A stretch of DNA of 64,000 bases from Pirellula staleyi DSM 6068 (GTDB taxonomy: Bacteria; Planctomycetota; Planctomycetia; Pirellulales; Pirellulaceae). How positions within the stretch are numbered: the stretch's first letter is position 1; each line of letters opens with the position of its first letter. Below are positions 26,024 through 35,115 of the stretch, piece by piece. The position numbers were made by a program, and so were the translations under genes. The stretch lies in NCBI RefSeq assembly GCF_000025185.1, contig NC_013720.1:2728001-2792000 (forward strand). The letters are read 5' to 3'. The notes beneath the pieces are model-generated. The model searched no databases, was not told the DNA's origin, and saw nothing but the letters and a program-made list of their open reading frames with translations.

Positions 26024-27214
26024 TTATTCTTGGGGAAACGGCGTAGAATCCCACGAAGTTTGGTCGATCGTGAAAGGTTCGTAGCTTTCGCCGTCGTTGT
26101 AAACGGCTGGCTTGGTGCCAACCCCCAGCGGCCGGCGATCGATGGCACCCTTCACGCCGAGCTGACGAGGATCGCGAGCAATCTTGTCACTAAAGATGCG
26201 CACGTCATCGAGAATCGGCTTGATGCGCGAGGTGATATCTTCGGCATTGGCCAGGGTGCGATTCAGCCGATCGTAAAGCTCGCCATCGTTCATCAGGCGG
26301 CCGAGCGTACCTTCGCGGCTGTTCAGCCCATCGGTGAATTCCACCAGTTGCTCGAGAAGCTGATTTACATTCGACAGGCTGCCGTCGAGGTTCTCAGCAA
26401 TCTGTCCACCTCGTTCACCCAGTGGCTTGGTGAAGTTTTCGAGATTTGCCAGGTTGCGATCTGCTCGCTCGCTCACACTCTTGAATCCCTCAAATGCTTC
26501 GTTTGCGTTCTGCAGGGTCACGCGAGCTTCCGCCAGAAGTTTCGGTACATCGTTGAGTGACTGCTTCATCCCGTCGCGCAGTTCTGGATCGCCAAACACC
26601 GTGTTGATAGTGCTCATCGTGGTGTTGAATTGATCGAGCGCCTTCTCTGTTTTTTGAAACAAACGAGGAAGCTGATCATCGTTGTTAGCGACGACGGCAT
26701 TCAAGTTCGAGGCGGTCTGACCGACCCGATTGCTCGCTTCTTGAATGCTTCGCAGTGCGATCCGCATGTCGGTTTCGAGATTCACAAGCACGTCGAGCGG
26801 ATTACCCGCGACCACACCGTTTTGAATCTCCGAGCCGTCGGTCAGTTGCTGTGGATTCGCGACAACAGCATTGCCCGGAACAAACTCAAGCACGGCATCA
26901 CCGAGCACGCTGGCGGTGGCAATGCGGCAGAGTTCGCTGTCGAGAATTACATAGCGGCTGTCGATATCGGTCGACACGCGCACACCGCTGGGCTTCATCA
27001 GCTCGACTTGGGTCACGCGACCGATCGAGACACCACTTTTTCGTACAGGTGTCCCTACGGTTACGCCTGGGGCGGTCGGAAACAGCACCGAGACTTCATA
27101 GGTGCTCGTCCCTGGAAAGGGCATGTCGCCGAGTCGCGTCACCAAGATGCCGGTGATGATGGCGGCGATGAGTACGACGACGCCGACGCGAAACCGAAGT
27201 GTTCTTTCATCCAT
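26024..27214 (-). CDS. mlaD: MlaD-like MCE-domain lipid transport protein
   Basis: The 396-residue protein has an N-terminal helix (about 8-26) and an MCE domain at about 38-115 (VSVLFPTAPGVTVGTPVRKSG, then VEL and SVLGDAVLEFVPG). After this comes a long alpha-helical tail (about 150-340) rich in N, L and E heptads, as in longer MCE proteins that bridge the periplasm. MlaD-type hexamers collect lipid at the inner-membrane ABC complex. It follows mlaF by 107 bp. The tail is much longer than in E. coli MlaD (183 aa), nearer to PqiB/Mce size but with a single MCE domain. Confidence 0.88.
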   Translation of the reverse strand: MDERTLRFRVGVVVLIAAIITGILVTRLGDMPFPGTSTYEVSVLFPTAPGVTVGTPVRKSGVSIGRVTQVELMKPSGVRVSTDIDSRYVILDSELCRIATASVLGDAVLEFVPGNAVVANPQQLTDGSEIQNGVVAGNPLDVLVNLETDMRIALRSIQEASNRVGQTASNLNAVVANNDDQLPRLFQKTEKALDQFNTTMSTINTVFGDPELRDGMKQSLNDVPKLLAEARVTLQNANEAFEGFKSVSERADRNLANLENFTKPLGERGGQIAENLDGSLSNVNQLLEQLVEFTDGLNSREGTLGRLMNDGELYDRLNRTLANAEDITSRIKPILDDVRIFSDKIARDPRQLGVKGAIDRRPLGVGTKPAVYNDGESYEPFTIDQTSWDSTPFPQE

Positions 27215-27321
27215 GACCGTTCTCGCATCCTGCTATTGGCCACACGATTATCGTGGAAAACCGGCGGCAAACGTTCGTTATCGATGATTTGTTGGTGAAG
27301 TGGTTTCGAAAGACAAGGCGT

Positions 27322-28191
27322 TTAGTGGGCAGGCATCATGGCACTCGATTGACGAAGTTCCATGAGCCGCTCGCCCGCTTCGCCACGAATGAACTGCCGA
27401 ACGCGACGATCCTTGCAGCGCTCGAGTTCTTCTGGCGTTCCATCGAAAATCACTTGCGATTCTTCAGGGCTAAGTCGAGGGAGCGGATAGAGCATCACCA
27501 CTCGATCGGCCACTTTGTGAGCAGTTCGCATGTCGTGCGTGATCACGATGCCGGTGACATTGTGATGTCGGCGCGTGCTCATGATGAGTTCGTTAATCAC
27601 GTCGCTCATGATCGGGTCGAGACCGGTGGTTGGCTCGTCGTAGAGCATCAGTTCGGGATTGAGCACAAGCGCTCGCGCGAGACCTACGCGTTTACGCATA
27701 CCACCCGATAATTCAGCCGGTTTTTTCGTCACGACGGTATCGGGCAAACCAACTTCGGCGAGTCGCGCTAGTACCAGTTCCTGCACCTGCTTGTCGGTCA
27801 CTTGGCGATGTTGACGCAAGGGAAACGCAACATTCTGGCCCACCGTCATGCTGTCGAACAAAGCCGCGTTTTGGAACAAATAGCCGAGCCGAATTCGCTC
27901 ACGTGTCAGCTCTTTATCGCTGAGGCGACTTAAGTTCTTTCCGTCGAACAGCACTTCGCCAGAGGTGGGACGAAGCAGGCCGACGAGCGATTTAAGGAGC
28001 ACTGTTTTTCCACAGCCCGATTCGCCAATGATGCAGCAGGTTTGTCCTCGTGGAATGGTGAGCGACAGATTGCGCAGCACTCGCTGCGTACCGAACTGCA
28101 CACTCACGTCACGAATGTCGACGAGGGGCCGGTCGCGCGAAGTGGATTCGCGGCTTGGCATGTCGCTCGGTGATGTTGGTTCGTTTTCCAC
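27322..28191 (-). CDS. mlaF: Mla-type ABC transporter ATPase
   Basis: The 289-residue ATPase has Walker A GESGCGKT (56-63), signature LSGGM (161-165) and Walker B LMLYDEP (181-187). MlaF-type features are the RKRVGLARAL after the signature and the end region RQFIRGEAGERL. It powers phospholipid movement through the MlaE permease. The start is GTG at 28191, 31 bp after mlaE; an ATG ten codons in is the alternative. The order mlaE-mlaF-mlaD differs from E. coli mlaFED but the set is complete for the inner-membrane module. Confidence 0.92.
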   Translation of the reverse strand: MENEPTSPSDMPSRESTSRDRPLVDIRDVSVQFGTQRVLRNLSLTIPRGQTCCIIGESGCGKTVLLKSLVGLLRPTSGEVLFDGKNLSRLSDKELTRERIRLGYLFQNAALFDSMTVGQNVAFPLRQHRQVTDKQVQELVLARLAEVGLPDTVVTKKPAELSGGMRKRVGLARALVLNPELMLYDEPTTGLDPIMSDVINELIMSTRRHHNVTGIVITHDMRTAHKVADRVVMLYPLPRLSPEESQVIFDGTPEELERCKDRRVRQFIRGEAGERLMELRQSSAMMPAH

Positions 28192-28222
28192 GGCAAAAAC
28201 CTACAGGATTAGGGAGTATCGA

Positions 28223-29092
28223 CTAGAACAGTTTCCCGGCATTCGGAACGAGTTGATAGTAAAGCGTGTAGAGCATTTTCCCGAGGAACAGGTCGATCAC
28301 GAGGATCAGGACAAACGAATGGACAAAGGCTGCGGTTGCAGCGCGACCGACACCTTCAGCACCGGGGGTGCAGTGAAAACCGCGATAGCAACTCACCACC
28401 GCAATCGCAGCCCCAAAGAAGAGACTCTTCAGAATGCCACTGAACAGATCGAAGTTGCCGACGAACTGTTCGCTGTTGTACCAGTAGTGATGTTTGTCGA
28501 TGCTTAAAACGACGGTGCTATAGAAATAGCCCCCCACCACTCCCATGAAGTCGGCCATGATTGTGAGGGTGGGAATCAGGAATAGGCACGCGAGAAATCG
28601 TGGGACTACCAGATAGTAAATCGGATCGGCCCCCATGCTCTCCAGCGCGTCGATCTGCTCGGTCACGCGCATCGTGCCGAGTTCTGCTGCCATGGCGCAG
28701 CCAACGCGACCAGCGAGCATCGTCGCGGCCAGCACCGGGCCAAGCTCGCGCACCAGCGTCATGTTGATGACAGCTCCCATGCGCGTTTCGAGTCCCAGAT
28801 CGCGAAACGTAAAGTAGCTCTGCACGGCAAGCACCATGCCGATGAACGTGCCAGTGAGCGCGATCACCGGAAGACTCAGCACACCCACTTGGTAGAAGTT
28901 GGGAAGCAAGGTTTCGCGGCGTGGAAGCTTAAAGAGCATCCAGCTGATCGTGCGCATCGCAAAAATCGTGAGATCGCCAATTGTGATCAGTCCATCGACG
29001 ACCACGGCCCCCCAGTCGGTCACCTGATCGGCAAGCGATTGCAGAATCCCTGCCGGTGGCTGCTGGTTGCTGGTTGGTGCGTCGGTCGACAT
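28223..29092 (-). CDS. mlaE: MlaE-family permease
   Basis: The 289-residue membrane protein has five to six hydrophobic segments and the MlaE signatures LVRELGPVLAATMLAGRVGCAMAAELG (broken here only for description: RELGPVLAA, then GRVG, then AAELGTM) and EQIDALESMGADP. It is the inner-membrane lipid permease of the Mla-type ABC importer/exporter. The ATG at 29092 opens the operon; its upstream region is shared divergently with the secretion ATPase gene and holds a hairpin. Confidence 0.92.
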   Translation of the reverse strand: MSTDAPTSNQQPPAGILQSLADQVTDWGAVVVDGLITIGDLTIFAMRTISWMLFKLPRRETLLPNFYQVGVLSLPVIALTGTFIGMVLAVQSYFTFRDLGLETRMGAVINMTLVRELGPVLAATMLAGRVGCAMAAELGTMRVTEQIDALESMGADPIYYLVVPRFLACLFLIPTLTIMADFMGVVGGYFYSTVVLSIDKHHYWYNSEQFVGNFDLFSGILKSLFFGAAIAVVSCYRGFHCTPGAEGVGRAATAAFVHSFVLILVIDLFLGKMLYTLYYQLVPNAGKLF

Positions 29093-29160
29093 CGCAAATC
29101 CTCGCGACTTTCCGTGTCATGTTCTGGAAGTTTTGCTCAGCCGCTTGGGCCGACACTTCG

Positions 29161-29183
29161 CTCCCTGGATATTGCGCAGGGAG
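29161..29183. promoter_or_regulatory. 7-bp inverted repeat in divergent mlaE/ATPase region
   Basis: CTCCCTG (29161-29167) and CAGGGAG (29177-29183) are perfect complements around a 9-nt spacer, 69 bp before mlaE and 176 bp before the secretion ATPase. Such a dyad between divergent operons may be an operator; a leader hairpin of mlaE is equally possible. A second 5-bp stem (CGGCA/TGCCG) is at 29267-29281. Confidence 0.35.
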
Positions 29184-29358
29184 GGATAGTCAGCGGCTAT
29201 TTTCGGTTGTAGCGACTGCAGAGCTTGAGTCGAGTTTACGGCCTGAACCATTTTTTCTGAAGTTTCCGGCAATTTCTGCCGAAGGGAGCCTCACTTCAGT
29301 GCCTTGCTAGCAGGGTTCAGCGCCAATTTGTGGCCCACCTGGGTGTCATTAGCAGAAG

Positions 29359-30621
29359 TTGAGCGAGGGGACGATCCCTTTTGCATTGCCGCTAGCAGAG
29401 AATTACGATCGACCATCCAGCAAGTCCGCAGCGCATGGCCCCGCGCTACTCGCGACACCGCTGCTGCCGGAGGTCCCAGTGACGATTGACCCAGTGGTTC
29501 GATTTCGAAGCGACATCGAGAAGCTCTCGCCGTCGAGTGATCTCTACGCGACGACGTTTGTCGAGAAACTTCTCGCGCTCGCGATTGAGCTTGGCGCGAG
29601 CGATATCCATTTGCAGCCGACCGCAGGCAAGTTGACGATCGATTTGCGGATCGATGGTGTGCTGCAGTCGGTGGGGCTGTTCAGTGCCGGGACCTCGACC
29701 GACATTATCGCGCGGCTGAAGGTGCTGGCCAAACTCCTGACTTATCGAACCGACGTTCCTCAAGAAGGTCGCTTGCACGATCCAGCTCAAGCGATCGAAA
29801 TGCGCATCAGCACCTTTCCGACGATGGCTGGCGAGCGCGCGGTGGTTCGGCTGTTTGCTCCACGTGGCAAGTTGCGCACGCTTGGCGAACTCGAGTTCAG
29901 CGCCGATGTGCTTCGTCAGCTTCACGATTGGCTCGCGCAGTCGAGCGGCGCCATCCTCCTCACAGGACCTGCCGGGAGCGGCAAGTCGACGACCGCTTAC
30001 GCCGCACTGCGCCACGTGGCAAGCAACTCCACCATGCGTCGCAGCATCCTCACGCTTGAAGATCCAATCGAAGTGGTGGTGGAAGGGGCTGTTCAGTCGC
30101 AGGTTCAACCCTCTGCCGGTTTCACCTTGGCAACAGGGCTCCGCTCTCTGCTGCGCCAAGACCCTGAAGTCATCATGGTGGGAGAAGTGCGCGATCGCGA
30201 GACGGTGGAAACCTTGATTCAAGCCTCGCTGACCGGGCATCTCGTCGTGAGCACGTTTCATGCGGGGAGCACCGCTGACGCACTTTGCCGTCTCCTTGAT
30301 CTGGGGATCGAGCCGTACTTGGTACGCTCCGCCATTCGCGGTCTTTGGCATCAACGCCTCTTGCGTCGCCGAGCGGCAGAATCGATGGACTACGCAGGCC
30401 GGTTTCCGATCGTCGAGGTACTTCCGCCGCTCGAAGGGGAGCTTGCAAAGAAACTTCTCGCTCGCAGCGACGCGCGCGAGATTCAGCAGGCGAGTCTATG
30501 CGCGGGAATGATTCCCCTCCGATCGCGCGCGGAAGAAGCACTCGCGAGTGGGAGAACCGATTTGGCCGAGATTGTTCGAGTTCTCGGAATTTCTGCTGGC
30601 GATCCCCCCACGATCGAGTAG
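29359..30621 (+). CDS. gspE: Type II secretion/pilus assembly ATPase (GspE/PilB-like)
   Basis: The 420-residue ATPase has the GspE core: LGASDIHLQP (78-87), Walker A GPAGSGKS (203-210), LEDPIE (233-238), Walker B VIMVGEVRD (271-279) and His box TGHLVVSTFH (292-301). It should energise pseudopilus assembly at the inner membrane. The N1 domain of longer GspE is absent, and the tetra-Cys zinc element normally after QRL is missing (QRLLRRRAAESMD). The start is TTG at 29359; GTG at 29479, with GGAGGT just upstream, is a real alternative that would remove 40 weakly conserved residues. It heads an operon of three GspF-like and three pseudopilin-like genes. Confidence 0.85.
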   Translation: MSEGTIPFALPLAENYDRPSSKSAAHGPALLATPLLPEVPVTIDPVVRFRSDIEKLSPSSDLYATTFVEKLLALAIELGASDIHLQPTAGKLTIDLRIDGVLQSVGLFSAGTSTDIIARLKVLAKLLTYRTDVPQEGRLHDPAQAIEMRISTFPTMAGERAVVRLFAPRGKLRTLGELEFSADVLRQLHDWLAQSSGAILLTGPAGSGKSTTAYAALRHVASNSTMRRSILTLEDPIEVVVEGAVQSQVQPSAGFTLATGLRSLLRQDPEVIMVGEVRDRETVETLIQASLTGHLVVSTFHAGSTADALCRLLDLGIEPYLVRSAIRGLWHQRLLRRRAAESMDYAGRFPIVEVLPPLEGELAKKLLARSDAREIQQASLCAGMIPLRSRAEEALASGRTDLAEIVRVLGISAGDPPTIE

Positions 30622-30687
30622 AATCGCGTCGCTTATCTAGGCCACTTTTCTATCATCCTCCGTCATATCCGCTCATCTACCACGTCG

Positions 30688-31755
30688 ATGGATCAGCGCA
30701 CCTCCTCCGTACTCGGGATCGAGCAACTCGCTTGCTTACACGACGAGATCGCTGCGATCTCGCGAGCAAAGTTGCCTCTTGGCGATGCGCTCACGGCGTT
30801 TGGCAACGATGTACCTGGAAAGCTCGGAGCAGCAGCGCGTGAAGTGGGGAGTCGAATTGCCAGCGGAGAATCGCTCGAACAAGCGGTCGGGGCCGTTTCC
30901 TCGCACTGGCCGCAGGCTTACTCGGCCGTCGTCAAGATTGGTGTGCGGGTCGGACGACTTCCAGCGGCGCTTGAAGCGATTGCCGATGTCAGCCGCACGA
31001 TTGTGGCTGCCCGACGCGCCGTTCTCTCGGCGATGATCCCACCCCTATTTGTTTTTTTCCTCGGCTATGGACTGTTGCTGTTTTTCATTGCCACCTCCGC
31101 GCAAACGATGCTGGACTTTGCGCTCGAACTCAAAGTGCCTCGCATCGAGCAGTTACAGTCAATATTCGATGCCACGCGATCAACCATGTGGCTCTGGGGC
31201 CCCGCGATCCCACTGCTAATCATCGCCTATCTCGCCTTCTCGTGGTTTCGGCTTGGGCGGACGATTCGAGTTTCCCCCGAACGAGGTCGGCGTTCGCTGC
31301 ATCCAGTCCGACGCCTGGCATCGCTGCAAGCTTTTCAGATGCAGGCTACTTTTTGCGATCTCCTCGCGCTTTTGGTCGAAAACCAAGTTCCTCTTCCTGA
31401 AGCGATTCGACTCGCTCAGCGCGCGCTAGGACCTTCGCTAGAACACCCCTCGCTCGAAGTTTGGGCCACCGCGCTCGAGCGAGGTGAACGTGCTCCTCGA
31501 TTTCCCGAAGTATTGCCGAGCGCTTTGGAAGCCGCTTTAACCAGTGGTGATCCACGCGCAAACGCCCTGGTGCTGCGGGCCATCGCTACCGAGCGCCGTC
31601 GCGAAGCTGCCAGCGGGCTGTACTGGCTCACCACCAAGTTTCCGCTGATTGCTGTCTTCCTCTTCGCCGGATCGATGGCGATCACTTATGTTGCCGTCAC
31701 CATCGTGCCGTGGATGTTGATGCTCAATCGGCTTTCCACACTGGAGGGGTTATGA
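30688..31755 (+). CDS. GspF/PilC-like inner-membrane protein, copy 1
   Basis: The 355-residue protein has two T2SSF domains. The first (about 10-130) reads LPLGDALTAF and VKIGVRVGRLPAALEAIA before a membrane helix (near 118-140). The second (about 215-330) reads CDLLALLVENQVPLPEAI before the C-terminal helix. T2SSF proteins form the platform that couples the ATPase to pilin extraction. It starts 66 bp after the ATPase and overlaps the next gene by ATGA. It is the most canonical of the three paralogues here. Confidence 0.82.
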   Translation: MDQRTSSVLGIEQLACLHDEIAAISRAKLPLGDALTAFGNDVPGKLGAAAREVGSRIASGESLEQAVGAVSSHWPQAYSAVVKIGVRVGRLPAALEAIADVSRTIVAARRAVLSAMIPPLFVFFLGYGLLLFFIATSAQTMLDFALELKVPRIEQLQSIFDATRSTMWLWGPAIPLLIIAYLAFSWFRLGRTIRVSPERGRRSLHPVRRLASLQAFQMQATFCDLLALLVENQVPLPEAIRLAQRALGPSLEHPSLEVWATALERGERAPRFPEVLPSALEAALTSGDPRANALVLRAIATERRREAASGLYWLTTKFPLIAVFLFAGSMAITYVAVTIVPWMLMLNRLSTLEGL

Positions 31756-32798
31756 GCCAAGTCCCTCCTCCCGAAAATGCCCCACTACTAGTTTCTAGTT
31801 CCGCGAATCAGTCGCTTGTTTCGGCCGCCATGCTGCTGGCCACCACACTTTCGCAGCGAGAAGAAGTCCATCTTCGCCGCATCGCCGAGTTGCTCTCGCA
31901 AGGGATGACGATCGACCAGGCTCTCTCGCACGATGCGAAGAAGGTGCGCGTTGTTTCGCTCACGTCGGTCGCTGCGCTGAAGCTCGCAGCCAGCAGCGCT
32001 GAACCAGTCATCGCCATGAGTCGCTGGATCGAAAACCGCGCGCGGGGCAAACGTGTCTGGCAGCGCTTTCGCTCCGCTGTCGGCTATAGCGTCTGGGTAT
32101 CGCTCGGAACCATCGTGCCACTCCTGTTGCTGCAATGGGGCTGGGGTGTTTTCATTTACTCGCCACTGCTCACCATGATTCGCGAATTCGGGCTTAGCAA
32201 CATCCCAGTTCATTTCGAGGGGCTCGAGTGGTGGATGCTCCGAGGAGCGCCAGCCAGTTTGGCGCTGTACATCGCCGCGCTCGTCGCTGTCGGACTCTTT
32301 CGAATCCTCAGCGGCCCACTCGCCTGGTCCCGCTTCAGCCGAGCTATACCCGTTCTTGGTCCGATGCAGCAATGGACATCTGCCGCCTGGTGGATGAAAG
32401 ATCTTTCGCTGCTCCTAGAGTCCGAGCAGACCCTTCCTGCCGCAATTGCAGGGACAAGTCAACTCGGCCACGATCCGGTACTGATCGAGTTGTCCGAAGA
32501 GCTTGGTCGCGAGATCGCATCCGGCCAAACGTTGGCTGCTTCCATCGGCCGCTTTAGTGAGATTCCAGGCTCGGTGATTCCGCTTGTTTCGCTCGGCGAA
32601 AGGCAAAATTCACTTCCTGCCCAGTTGATGTGTGGTGCCGAGATTCTCGAGGCACGACTCGAAGCCTGGGCAGAATTCCTTTCCGGCACGCTCCCCACCA
32701 TTTTGCTGATGTTGGTCGGTCTCGTGGCGTTCGGTCTGCTCTATCAATCGATTGCGATGGGACAGGTGATGATGATGGTGATACAAGGACTTACATAA
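31752..32798 (+). CDS. GspF/PilC-like inner-membrane protein, copy 2 (divergent)
   Basis: The 348-residue protein begins at an ATG overlapping the previous stop (ATGA) with GGAGG upstream. The first T2SSF half is degenerate (LSQGMTIDQALSHDAKKV near 50-70). The second keeps the pattern LSLLLESEQTLPAAI and LGERQNSLPAQL before the last helix. Helices are near 118-140, 170-190 and 315-335. A scaffold role like GspF is inferred from fold and position. Sequence divergence between copies suggests specialised, not redundant, subunits. Confidence 0.75.
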   Translation: MSQVPPPENAPLLVSSSANQSLVSAAMLLATTLSQREEVHLRRIAELLSQGMTIDQALSHDAKKVRVVSLTSVAALKLAASSAEPVIAMSRWIENRARGKRVWQRFRSAVGYSVWVSLGTIVPLLLLQWGWGVFIYSPLLTMIREFGLSNIPVHFEGLEWWMLRGAPASLALYIAALVAVGLFRILSGPLAWSRFSRAIPVLGPMQQWTSAAWWMKDLSLLLESEQTLPAAIAGTSQLGHDPVLIELSEELGREIASGQTLAASIGRFSEIPGSVIPLVSLGERQNSLPAQLMCGAEILEARLEAWAEFLSGTLPTILLMLVGLVAFGLLYQSIAMGQVMMMVIQGLT

Positions 32799-32864
32799 AG
32801 CGATGGAACGAGACCCGGTTCGGGCAGCCGAACGACCCTAACGTTTTTTGACGAACGATTTCTG

Positions 32865-34124
32865 ATGGGACCTGTTGCGTTTCTACTACTGCTGCCGCTG
32901 GCCGTGGCCCTCAAGATGGCAAGTCGCCTACTCGAGCCGCTCGATCAACGTTCGCGCGCGAGCACGTACTATCTGCTCGATCAGGTAAGCCATCTTCTCT
33001 TTATTTTCGTACTGTTTGCTTTGATCTGGGTACTCACAGGGTGGCTCTCCCTGTTGGTGAACCTGCTGCTGATCGTGGTGCTGCTGATGTATGTCGATCG
33101 CTTTCGACGCGCCGAGCACGAAGCGCTCCTCTGGTCGCTCGCTATCTCAGCCGAACGTGGCGTGAACATCATCGAGGCCGCTGAAGCCTATGCAAGTGAA
33201 TCGACAAGCGACGTGGCAATTCGCAGCAGCGCCATAGCGACCTCGCTACGCGGTGGACAATCGCTCGAAAATGCGGTGCGTTATGCTCGCTTGCGACTCT
33301 CGACCTGCATGAAGCTTGCCGTCAGTTTCGGTGGACGCCTGGGCCGAGTTTCTCCTCTGCTGGAACTTCAGAAAAGCGAGGCCATGGCTGTCGCCAATCA
33401 GCTGCGAGGGCAAGTTCTGAATGTCATCATGCTCCTGTTTCAGCTGTTTGTGCTCTGCTTTGTCGTTTGCTTCACGATACTTAAGATTATGCCCGTGATG
33501 AGAAAAATATTAAGCGAGTTCGGTCTGAAAGAACCCGACGCTTTTCAGTTCGTATATCGGCTGCTTGAGCAAGACTGGTTCTTTCCGCTCGGTGGCATCA
33601 TCGTCACCGTAGTTGCGATTGCTGGGCCGATACTGATGGCTTTGCTGATCTTCATTTACGTCGGATGGATATCACGTGGTCTACCAGGAATCTCTTGGAT
33701 GACTCGCCGCTACGATGCGGCACTTGTCCTCGCGGGAATTCGGCACGGAGTGCTGGCAGGACTTCCGCTCGATGAAACGCTCCTGCGTTTGGCACAGGTT
33801 TATCCCCTTTGGTCGATTCGTCACCGACTCGAATTGGCCCGGCGACGGATTGCGGGTGGAGCCAACTGGACGACTGCTCTGCAGAACGTGGGGCTCCTTC
33901 CTCAGGCGGATGCGGCTCTGCTCGATTCCGCAGAGCGGGCTGGCAATCTCCCTTGGGCTTTGAAGGCAGTGAGTGAAGGACTCCTGCGGAGGCTATTGCG
34001 CTGGGCAGAGCGACTGAATCAATTCCTATGGCCCTGTTTGATTTTCATGCTCGGTGGAGTCGTCTTCTTCATGGGCTACGTGGTCTTCGTGGTGCTGTCC
34101 GAACTTGTGAGGTACCTCGCATGA
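32865..34124 (+). CDS. GspF/PilC-like inner-membrane protein, copy 3
   Basis: The 419-residue protein is longer than usual because it has an extra hydrophobic N-terminus: helix 1 (about 4-17) and a pair at 40-78. T2SSF-like halves follow: AISAERGVNIIEAAEAY with VSFGGRLGRVSPLLEL, then AGIRHGVLAGLPLDETL with DSAERAGNLPWALKAV. Strong C-terminal helices end at YLA. It starts 66 bp after copy 2 and overlaps the next gene by ATGA. Architecture (extra N-terminal helices plus two T2SSF repeats) differs from textbook GspF (three helices). Confidence 0.75.
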   Translation: MGPVAFLLLLPLAVALKMASRLLEPLDQRSRASTYYLLDQVSHLLFIFVLFALIWVLTGWLSLLVNLLLIVVLLMYVDRFRRAEHEALLWSLAISAERGVNIIEAAEAYASESTSDVAIRSSAIATSLRGGQSLENAVRYARLRLSTCMKLAVSFGGRLGRVSPLLELQKSEAMAVANQLRGQVLNVIMLLFQLFVLCFVVCFTILKIMPVMRKILSEFGLKEPDAFQFVYRLLEQDWFFPLGGIIVTVVAIAGPILMALLIFIYVGWISRGLPGISWMTRRYDAALVLAGIRHGVLAGLPLDETLLRLAQVYPLWSIRHRLELARRRIAGGANWTTALQNVGLLPQADAALLDSAERAGNLPWALKAVSEGLLRRLLRWAERLNQFLWPCLIFMLGGVVFFMGYVVFVVLSELVRYLA

Positions 34125-34552
34125 AAAACAGCTCTCCGCTGCGACGTGGAACCACGATTTCCGAAGCGGTCATCGCGCTCGCTCTTATTTCTGTTGCGAT
34201 GGTAGGTGTCGCGCAACTGATCTTCGTCGCGCGGCAAACACAAACCGTCGGTTTGGCCCAAAGAGCCTCGCTGAGTGAGCTCGCTTCGCTCGCCGAACAT
34301 TGCCGCGTCCTTGCTCCCGAGGAAGTCTCTTCAGCGACGATCGAGAAACTGCCGATGTCGGCCCAGTTTGCTCAACTTCGTCAAGCGAAAACCCATGCTG
34401 TTGTCACCAAAGTCGACGGCAGTCCCGCAGCTACTCTCATTCAGCTGTCCCTCTCGTACATCGATCACACCGGGTCGAGCCACGTCGTCGGACCAATTTC
34501 GATCTGGCGATTTGACGTCCCACCTGGTCGATCGGCCGAGGTGACACCATGA
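34121..34552 (+). CDS. Minor pseudopilin-like protein (GspI/PilV position)
   Basis: The 143-residue protein has a type IV prepilin leader: basic SPLRRG, cleavage after Gly, then TTISEAVIALALISV with Glu at mature position 5. The globular part (about 50-140) is small. In T2SS operons the GspI minor pseudopilin is followed by GspJ and GspK, the order seen here. A longer frame exists upstream inside the GspF copy 3 gene, but the ATG at 34121 overlaps its stop and gives the leader. Assignment to GspI rests on order and leader only. Confidence 0.72.
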   Translation: MKNSSPLRRGTTISEAVIALALISVAMVGVAQLIFVARQTQTVGLAQRASLSELASLAEHCRVLAPEEVSSATIEKLPMSAQFAQLRQAKTHAVVTKVDGSPAATLIQLSLSYIDHTGSSHVVGPISIWRFDVPPGRSAEVTP

Positions 34553-35115
34553 ATGATTCACGATCGAAACAAAACCTTGCCCTACCTAGAAAGTATCGTC
34601 AATCTGCAGGGAAGTCGCTGGTCGAACTGATCGTCGTCATGTCGATCCTGAGCTTCATCCTCATGCAAGTCTCGACCATGATGGTTGTGCTCCTTCGGCT
34701 GAATGGTCAGATCGCTACGCAGCAGTCGGAACTTCTCGCTGAATCCCAGTTCATCGAGCGTTTTCAAAACGATGTGCGCGGTGCAGTGGCGTTATCGGTG
34801 GAGAAGGATTGTCAGCTGCAACTCGCCGATGGTCGCAGGGTGGCGTATTTCGAGCAAGAGACTCAGATGGTTCGCGAAGTGTCGGTGGATGGCAAAGTAG
34901 TTCATCGCGATGGGTTTAGTCTTGGGCTCTTGAGGCCGCCTGTTTTCGAGCGACAGCAGCAGGGTGTCGGTGTGCTGCTGAAATTGAGCTACAGCGTAGG
35001 TCGCGGGAGTTCTTCCAAGGAAAGCTTCGAAGTCGATCACGAATTGATCGTAGCAGCAGGCTATTACGCAGGGCTAACAACCTTGCCGAGTGTCAGCCAA
35101 GAGGTGATGCCATGA
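34549..35115 (+). CDS. Minor pseudopilin-like protein (GspJ position)
   Basis: The 188-residue protein has the prepilin leader SAGKSLVELIVVMSIL, cleaved after Gly with Glu at mature position 5, then a helical spine and a beta-rich head (about 60-180). ATGA overlaps join it to both neighbours, so translation is probably coupled. Size and order fit GspJ. No unusual residue was seen. Confidence 0.72.
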   Translation: MNDSRSKQNLALPRKYRQSAGKSLVELIVVMSILSFILMQVSTMMVVLLRLNGQIATQQSELLAESQFIERFQNDVRGAVALSVEKDCQLQLADGRRVAYFEQETQMVREVSVDGKVVHRDGFSLGLLRPPVFERQQQGVGVLLKLSYSVGRGSSSKESFEVDHELIVAAGYYAGLTTLPSVSQEVMP

